A stretch of 64,000 nucleotides of DNA, taken from Arenicola marina (lineage: Eukaryota; Annelida; Polychaeta; Arenicolidae). The translations under genes and the position numbers were made by a program. The stretch's first letter is position 1. Every line of letters starts with the position of its first letter. The notes under the pieces were generated by a model. It saw only the letters and a program-made list of their open reading frames with translations. It had not been told where the DNA came from and ran no database searches. Positions 56,501 to 64,000 of this stretch are shown here, in pieces. The stretch spans positions 34,466,254-34,530,253 of the forward strand of contig OZ025260.1 in NCBI GenBank assembly GCA_964019135.1, read 5' to 3'.

Positions 56501-59500
56501 TCCCTGGTCGTCTGCTTCCCCCGTCGTCTGCTTCCCCGGTCGTCTGCTTTCCCTGGTCGTCTGCTTCCCCCGTCGTCTGCTTCCCCGGTCATCTGCTTCC
56601 CTGGTCGTCTGCTTCCCCGGTCATCTGCTTCCCCGGTCATCTGCTTCCCCGGTCGTCTGCTTCCCCGGTCATCTGCTTCCCCGGTCATCTGCTTCCCTGG
56701 TCGTCTGCTTCCCCCGTCGTCTGCTTCCCCGGTCGTCTGCTTTCCCTGGTCGTCTGCTTCCCTGATCCTCTTCTTTCCCCGTCGTCTGCTTCCCCCGTCG
56801 TCTGCTTCCCTGATCCTCTCCTTCCCCGGTCGTCTGCTTGCCCGGTCGTCTGCTTGCCCGGTCGTCTGCTTGCCCGGTCGTCTGCTTGCCCGGTCGTCTG
56901 CTTGCCCGGTCGTCTGCTTTCCCCGGTCGTCTGCTTTCCCTGGTCGTCTGCTTCCCCCGTCGTCTGCTTGCCCGGTCGTCTGCTTGCCCGGTCGTCTGCT
57001 TGCCCGGTCGTCTGCTTCCCCGGTCGTCTGCTTTCCCTGGTCGTCTGCTTCCCCCGTCGTCTGCTTCCCCGGTCGTCTGCTTCCCCCGTCGTCTGTTTCC
57101 CCGGTCGTCTACTTCTCCGGTCGTCTGCTTCCCCGGTCATCTGCTTCCCTGGTCGTCTGCTTCCCCCGTCGTCTGCTTCCCCGGTCGTCTGCTTTCCCTG
57201 GTCGTCTGCTTCCCCCGTCGTCTGCTTCCCCGGTCGTCTGCTTTCCCTGGTCGTCTGCTTCCCCGGTCATCTGCTTCCCCGGTCATCTGCTTCCCTGGTC
57301 GTCTGCTTCCCCCGTCGTCTGCTTCCCCGGTCGTCTGCTTTCCCTGGTCGTCTGCTTCCGTGATCCTCTCCTTCCCCGGTCGTCTGCTTCCCCGGTCGTC
57401 TGCTTCCCCGGTCGTCTGTTTCCCTGGTCGTCGGCTTCCCCGGTCGTCTGTTTCCCTGGTCCTCTCCTTCCCCGGTCGTCTGTTTCCCCGGTCGTCTGCT
57501 TTCCCGGTCGTCAGCTTTCCTGATCCTCTCCTTCTCCGGTCGTTTGCTTCCCCAGTCGTCTGTTTCCCTGATCCTCTCCTTCCCCGGTCGTCTGCTTCTC
57601 CGGTCGTCTGATTCCCCCCGTCGTCTACTTCCCCAGTCGTCTACTGCCCCAGCCGTCTACTTCCCTGATCCTCTTCTTTCCCGGTCTTCTGCTTCTCCGG
57701 TCGTCTGCTTTCCCGGTCGTCTGCTTCTCCGGTCGTCTGCTTCCCTGATCCTCTCCTTCCCCGGTCGTCTGCTTCCCTGATCCTCTCCTTCCCCGGTCGT
57801 CTGCTTCCCTGTTCGTCTGCTTTCCCGGTCGTCGGCTTGCCCGGTCGTCTGCTTCCCTGTTCGTCTGGTTTCCCGGTCGCCTGCTACCCCGGTCGTCTGC
57901 TTCTCCTGTCGTCTGCTTCCCCGGTCGTCTGCTTTTCCGGTCGTCTGCTTTCCTGATCCTCTCCTTCCCCGGTCGTCGGCTTATCCGGTCGTCTGCTTCC
58001 CTGATCCTCTCCTTCCCCGGTCGTCTGCTTCCCCCCGTCGTCTGCTTCCCTGATCCTCTCCTTCCCCGGTCGTCGGCTTCTCCGGTCGTCTGCTTCCCTG
58101 ATCCTCTGCTTCCCCGTTCGTCTGCTTTTCCGGTCGTCTGCGTCCCTGATCCTCTCCTTCCCCCGTCGTCGGCTTTTCCGGTCGTCTGCTTCACTGATCC
58201 TCTCCTTCCCTTGTCGTCTGCTTCCCCGGTCGTCTGCTTCCCCGGTCGTCTGCTTCCCTGATCCTCCTTCCCCGGTCGTCTGCGCTTCCCCGGTCGTCTG
58301 CTTCCCTGATCCTCTCCTTCCCCGGTCGTCGGCTTCTCCGGTCGGGTGCTCTCCCGGTCGTCTGCTTTCCCCGTCGTCTGTTTCCCCGGTCGTCTACTTC
58401 TCCGGTCGTTTGCTTCCCTGGTCATCTGCTTCCCTGGTCGTCTGCTTCCCTGATCGTCTGCTTCCCTGATCCTCTCCTTCCCCGGTCGTCTGCTTCCCCT
58501 GGTCGTCTGCTTCCCCGGGAAGCAGTGGTCCGCTTCTCCGGTCGTCTGCTTCCCTGATCCTCTCCTTTCCCGGTCGTCTGCTTCCCCGGTCGTCTGCTTG
58601 CCCCCGTCGTCTGCTTCCCCGGTCGTCTACTTCTCCGGTCGTCTGCTTCCCCGGTCATCTGCTTCCCTGGTCGTCTGCTTCCCCCGTCGTCTGCTTCCCC
58701 GGTCGTCTGCTTTCCCTGGTCGTCTGCTTCCCCCGTCGTCTGCTTCCCCGGTCGTCTGCGTTCCCTGGTCGTCTGCTTCCCCGGTCATCTGCTTCCCCGG
58801 TCATCTGCTTCCCTGGTCGTCTGCTTCCCCCGTCGTCTGCTTCCCCGGTCGTCTGCTTTCCCTGGTCGTCTGCTTCCCTGATCCTCTTCTTTCCCCGTCG
58901 TCTGCTTCCCCCGTCGTCTGCTTCCCTGATCCTCTCCTTCCCCGGTCGTCTGCTTGCCCGGTCGTCTGCTTGCCCGGTCGTCTGCTTGCCCGGTCGTCTG
59001 CTTGCCCGGTCGTCTGCTTGCCCGGTCGTCTGCTTTCCCCGGTCGTCTGCTTTCCCTGGTCGTCTGCTTCCCCCGTCGTCTGCTTGCCCGGTCGTCTGCT
59101 TGCCCGGTCGTCTGCTTGCCCGGTCGTCTGCTTCCCCGGTCGTCTGCTTTCCCTGGTCGTCTGCTTCCCCCGTCGTCTGCTTCCCCGGTCGTCTGCTTCC
59201 CCCGTCGTCTGTTTCCCCGGTCGTCTACTTCTCCGGTCGTCTGCTTCCCCGGTCATCTGCTTCCCTGGTCGTCTGCTTCCCCCGTCGTCTGCTTCCCCGG
59301 TCGTCTGCTTTCCCTGGTCGTCTGCTTCCCCCGTCGTCTGCTTCCCCGGTCGTCTGCTTTCCCTGGTCGTCTGCTTCCCCGGTCATCTGCTTCCCCGGTC
59401 ATCTGCTTCCCTGGTCGTCTGCTTCCCCCGTCGTCTGCTTCCCCGGTCGTCTGCTTTCCCTGGTCGTCTGCTTCCGTGATCCTCTCCTTCCCCGGTCGTC

Positions 59501-62500
59501 TGCTTCCCCGGTCGTCTGCTTTCCCGGTCGTCTGTTTCCCTGGTCGTCGGCTTCCCCGGTCGTCTGTTTCCCTGGTCCTCTCCTTCCCCGGTCGTCTGTT
59601 TCCCCGGTCGTCTGCTTTCCCGGTCGTCAGCTTTCCTGATCCTCTCCTTCCCCGGTCGTCTGCTTCTCCGGTCGTCTGATTCCCCCCGTCGTCTACTTCC
59701 CCAGTCGTCTACTGCCCCAGCCGTCTACTTCCCTGATCCTCTTCTTTCCCGGTTTTCTGCTTCTCCGGTCGTCTGCTTTCCCGGTCGTCTGCTTCTCCGG
59801 TCGTCTGCTTCCCTGATCCTCTCCTTCCCCGGTCATCTGCTTCCCTGTTCGTCTGCTTTCCCGGTCGTCGGTTTCCCTGTTCGTCTCCTTCTCCGGTTGT
59901 CTCCTTCCCCGGTCGTCTGCTTCCCTGATCCTCTCCTTCCCCGGTCGTCTGCTTCCCTGTTCGTCTGCTTTCCCGGTCGTCGGCTTGCCCGGTCGTCTGC
60001 TTCCCTGTTCGTCTGCTTTCCCGGTCGCCTGCTACCCCGGTCGTCTGCTTCTCCTGTCGTGTGCTTCCCCGGTCGTCTGCTTTTCCGGTCGTCTGCTTTC
60101 CTGATCCTCTCCTTCCCCGGTCGTCGGCTTATCCGGTCGTCTGCTTCCCTGATCCTCTCCTTCCCCGGTCGTCGGCTTCCCCCCGTCGTCTGCTTCCCTG
60201 ATCCTGTCCTTCCCCGGTCGTCGGCTTCTCCGGTCGTCTGCTTCCCTGATCCTCTCCTTCCCCGGTCGTCTGCTTTTTCGGTCGTCTGCTTCCCTGATCC
60301 TCTCCTTCCCTCGTCGTCGGCTTCTCCGGTCGTCTGCTTCCCTGATCCTCTCCTTCCCCGGTCGTCGGCTTCTCCGGTCGGGTGCTCTCCCGGTCGTCTG
60401 CTTTCCCCGTCGTCTGTTTCCCCGGTCGTCTACTTCTCCGGTCGTTTGCTTCCCTGGTCATCTGCTTCCCTGGTCGTCTGCTTCCCTGATCGTCTGCTTC
60501 CCTGATCCTCTCCTTCCCCGGTCGTCTGCTTCCCCGGTCGTCTGCTTCCCCGGGAAGCAGTGGTCTGCTTCTCCGGTCGTCTGCTTCCCTGATCCTCTCC
60601 TTTCCCGGTCGTCTGCTTCCCCGGTCGTCTGCTTGCCCCCGTCGTCTGCTTCCCCGGTCGTTTGCTTCCCCGGTCGTCTGCTTCCCTGATCCTCTCCTTC
60701 CCCGGTCGTCTGCTTCCCCGGTCGTCTGCTTTCCCCCGTCTTCTGCTTCCCTGATCCTCTCCTTCCCCGGTCGTCTGCTTCCCTGATCCTCTCCTTCCCC
60801 GGTCGTCTGCTTTTCCGGTCGTCTGCTTCCCTGATCCTCTCCTTCCCCGGTCGTCGGCTTCCCCGGTCGTCTGCTTCCCCCGTCGTCGGCTTCTCCGGTC
60901 GGGTGCTTCCCCCCGTCGTCTGCTTCCCCGGTCGTCTGCTTCCCCGGTCGTCGGCTTCTCCGGTCGGGTGCTTCCCCCCGTCGTCTGCTTCCCCGGTCGT
61001 CTGCTTCCCTGATCCTCTCCTTCCCCGGTCGTCTGCTTCCCTGATCCTCTCCTTTCCCGGTCGTCGGCTTCTCCGGTCGGGTGCTTCCCCGGTCGTCTGC
61101 TTTCCCCGTCGTCTGTTTTCCCGGTCGCCTACTTCTCCGGTCGTCTGCTTCCCTGGTCGTCTGCTTCCCTGATCGTCTGCTTCCCTGATCCTCTCCTTAC
61201 CCGGTCGTCTGCTTCCCCGGTCGTCTGCTTGCCCCCGTCGTCTCCTTCCCCGGTCGTCGGCTTCTCCGTTCGTCTGCTTCCCTGATCCTCTCCTTCCCCG
61301 GTCGTCTGCTTCCCCGGTCGTCTGCTTCCCCCCGTCGTCTGCTTCCCCGGTCGTCGGCTTCTCCGGTCGTCTGCTTCCCTGATCATCTCCTTCCCCGGTC
61401 GTCTACTTCCCCGGTCGTCTGCTTCCCCACGTCGTCTGCTTCCCCGGTCATCGGCTTCTCCGGTCGTCTGCTTCCCTGATCATCTCCTTCCCCGGTCGTC
61501 TACTTCCCCGGTCGTCTGCTTCCCCGGTCATCGGCTTCCCCCGTCGTCTGCTTCCCTGATCCTCTCCTTCCCCGGTCGTCTGCTTGCCCGGTCGTCTGCT
61601 TGCCCGGTCGTCTGCTTGCCCGGTCGTCTGCTTGCCCGGTCGTCTGCTTGCCCGGTCGTCTGCTTTCCCCGGTCGTCTGCTTTCCCTGGTCGTCTGCTTC
61701 ACCCGTCGTCTGCTTGCCCGGTCGTCTGCTTGCCCGGTTGTCTGCTTCCCCGGTTGTCTGCTTCCCCGGTCCTCTCCTTCCCCGGTCGTCGGCTTCCCCC
61801 CGTCGTCTGCTTCCCTGATCCTCTCCTTCCCCGGTCGTCGGCTTCTCCGGTCGTCTGCTTCCCTGATCCTCTCCTTCCCCGGTCGTCTGCTTTTCCGGTC
61901 GTCTGCTTCTCTGATCCTCTCCTTCCCTCGTCGTCGGCTTCTCCGGTCGTCTGCTTCACTGATCCTCTCCTTCCCTTGTCGTCTGCTTCCCCGGTCGTCT
62001 GCTTCCCCGGTCGTCTGCTTCCCTGATCATCTCCTTCCCCGGTTGTCTGCTTCCCCGGTCGTCTGCTTCCCTGATCCTCTCCTTCCCCGGTCGTCGGCTT
62101 CTCCGGTCGGGTGCTCTCCCGGTCGTCTGCTTTCCCCGTCGTCTGTTTCCCCGGTCGTCTACTTCTCCGGTCGTTTGCTTCCCTGGTCATCTGCTTCCCT
62201 GGTCGTCTGCTTCCCTGATCGTCTGCTTCCCTGATCCTCTCCTTCCCCGGTCGTCTGCTTTCCCGGTCGTCTGCTTCCCCGGGAAGCAGTGGTCCGCTTC
62301 TCCGGTCGTCTGCTTCCCTTATCCTCTCCTTTCCCGGTCGTCTGCTTCCCCGGTCATCTGCTTGCCCCCGTCGTCTGCTTCCCCGGTCGTTTGCTTCCCC
62401 GGTCGTCTGCTTCCCTGATCCTCTCCTTCCCCGGTCGTCTGCTTCCCCGGTCGTCTGCTTCCCCCGTCGTCTGCTTCCCTGATCCTCTCCTTCCCCGGTC

Positions 62501-64000
62501 GCCTGCTTCCCTGATCCTCTCCTTCCCCGGTCGTCTGCTTTTCCGGTCGTCTGCTTCCCTGATCCTCTCCTTTCCCGGTCGTCGGCTTCTCCGGTCGTCT
62601 GCTTCACTGATCCTCTCCTTCCCTTGTCGTCTGCTTCCCCGGTCGTCTGCTTGCCTGATCCTCTCCTTCCCCGGTCGTCGGCTTCTCCGGTCGTCTGCTT
62701 CCCCAGTCGTCTGCTTCCCAGATCCTCTCCTTCCCCGGTCGTCGGCTTCTTCGGTCGGGTGCTTCCCCGGTCGTCTCCTTCCCCCCCGTCGTCTGCTTCC
62801 CCGGTCGTCTGCTTCCCCCGTCGTCTGCTTCCCTGATCCTCTCCTTCCCCGGTCGCCTGCTTCCCTGATCCTCTCCTTCCCGGGTCGTCTGCTTTTCCGG
62901 TCGTCTGCTTCCCTGATCCTCTCCTTTCCCGGTCGTCGGCTTCTCCGGTCGTCTGCTTCACTGATCCTCTCCTTCCCTTGTCGTCTGCTTCCCCGGTCGT
63001 CTGCTTGCCTGATCCTCTCCTTCCCCGGTCGTCGGCTTCTCCGGTCGTCTGCTTCCCCAGTCGTCTGCTTCCCAGATCCTCTCCTTCCCCGGTCGTCGGC
63101 TTCTTCGGTCGGGTGCTTCCCCGGTCGTCTCCTTCCCCCCCGTCGTCTGCTTCCCCGGTCGTCTGCTTCCCCGGTCGTCGGCTTCTTCGGTCGGGTGCTT
63201 CCGCCCCGTCGTCTGCTTCCCCGGTCGTCTGCTTCCCCGGTCGTCGGCTTCTCTGGTCGGGTGCTTCCCCCCGTCGTCTGCTTCCCCGGTCGTCTGCTTC
63301 CCCGGTCGTCTGCTTCCCTGGTCCTCTGCTTCCCGGGTCGTCTGCTTCCCTGATCGTCTGCTTCCCTGATCCTCTCCTTCTCCGGTCGTCTGCTTCCCCG
63401 GTCGTCTGCTTGCCCCCGTCGTCTGCTTCCCCGGTCGTTTGCTTCCCCGGTCGTCTGCTTCCCTGATCTTCTCCTTCCCCGGTCGTCTGCTTCCCCGGTC
63501 GTCTGCTTCCCCCCGTCGTCTGCTTCCCCGGTCGTCGGCTTCTCCGGTCGTCTGCTTCCCTGATCATCTCCTTCCCCGGTCGTCTACTTCCCCAGTCGTC
63601 TGCTTCGCCCCGTCGTCTGCTTCCCCGGTCATCGGCTTCTCCGGTCGTCTGCTTCCCTGATCCTCTCCTTCCCCGGTCGTCTGCTTGCCCCCGTCGTCTG
63701 CTTCCCCGGTCGTCTGCTTCCCCGGTCGTCGGCTTCTCCGGTCGTCTGCTTCCCTGATCCTCTCCTTCCCTGGTCGTCTGCTTCCCCCCGTCGTCTGCTT
63801 CCCAGGTCGTCGGCTTCTCCGGTCGTCTGCTTCCCTGATCCTCTCCTTCCCCGGTCGTCTGCTTCCCTGATCCTCTCCTTCCCCCGTCGTCTGCTTCCCC
63901 CGTCGTCTGCTTCCCCGGTCGTCTGCTTTCCCTGGTCGTCTGCTTCCCCCCGTCGTCTCCTTCCCTGATCCTCTCCTTCCCCGGTCGTCTGCTTGCCCGG
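53572..64000 (+). other. CDKL5: Intron (partial) made almost only of satellite
   Basis: Phase-2 intron starting GTAAGTGGCTCAGCTGG and entering the 16-bp repeat by about 53586. No acceptor or unique sequence is reached before the window ends, so the intron is at least 10.4 kb. Confidence 0.7.
53586..64000. repeat. 16-bp C/T-rich minisatellite, >10.4 kb
   Basis: Some 650 units of CTTCCCCGGTCGTCTG with variants CTTCCCTGGTCGTCTG, CTTCCCCCGTCGTCTG, CTTCCCTGATCCTCTC, CTTCTCCGGTCGTCGG and CTTGCCCGGTCGTCTG, which themselves occur in set orders. One landmark, CCCCGGGAAGCAGTGGTC, contains a short inverted unit (GCTTCCCCGGGAAGC). It occurs four times (CCCGGG at 56351, 58514, 60549, 62278), marking higher-order blocks of 2,163, 2,035 and 1,729 bp. 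A 354-bp block at about 62490-62830 is repeated directly after. Long ORFs on both strands (up to 634 codons) are artefacts: the unit lacks stop codons in most frames. The array continues past the right edge. Confidence 0.96.

Noticed and set aside
53576..63900. Long ORFs on both strands (600, 634, 622 codons and many shorter)
   Set aside because: Translations of the 16-bp satellite; both strands are open together and no start or domain is convincing.

Overview
The window is eukaryotic (metazoan) genomic DNA. It has GT-AG introns, a 5'-truncated LINE with a poly(A) tail and target-site duplication, tRNA-derived SINEs, and eight large minisatellite arrays that together occupy roughly 40 kb (about 62%) of the sequence. 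A marine invertebrate (lophotrochozoan or cephalochordate-like) is a reasonable guess from the gene divergence and repeat style, but I cannot fix the phylum.

The only host gene I can support is one multi-exon gene on the + strand, the invertebrate orthologue of the cyclin-dependent kinase-like serine/threonine kinase CDKL5. Eight phase-consistent exons between 15758 and 33518 encode the kinase domain from the VAIK lysine to the DPxxR region. Four more exons (49781-51197, 52113-52224, 52830-52868, 53484-53571) encode a low-complexity C-terminal tail, and the gene runs on past the right edge. The exons for the start codon and glycine loop are not seen and probably lie left of the window, so positions 1-15757 look like intron.

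Layout. 1-5876: a 50-bp minisatellite interrupted by a SINE, grading into a degenerate ~20-bp repeat. 6198-8218: truncated LINE. 8229-15757: intron with a second SINE copy, a degenerate CA/CCC repeat and a 28-bp CACGTG repeat. 15758-15803: exon, then a 5.1-kb 31-bp array, a 1.4-kb 68-bp array and a 22-bp CACGTG array. 28875-33518: kinase exons, with a 1.7-kb 48-bp array in the fifth intron. 33580-49006: a 15.4-kb 62-bp array ending in a SINE tail. 49781-53571: C-terminal exons. 53586-64000: a 16-bp C/T-rich array of more than 10 kb.

The most striking feature is the 48-bp array at 30599-32278. Its unit is the splice acceptor plus the first 25 nt of the next kinase exon, repeated 35 times at exactly 48-bp spacing, with the authentic acceptor as the last copy. 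The last 28 intronic copies are open in the kinase reading frame, so alternative acceptor choice could add multiples of 16 residues just before helix F of the kinase. I do not know of a described case of this kind. Other notable points: the 62-bp array ends inside a SINE-like element and carries its B-box-like motif, three arrays start within about 70 nt of a 5' splice site, and two arrays tile CACGTG E-boxes.
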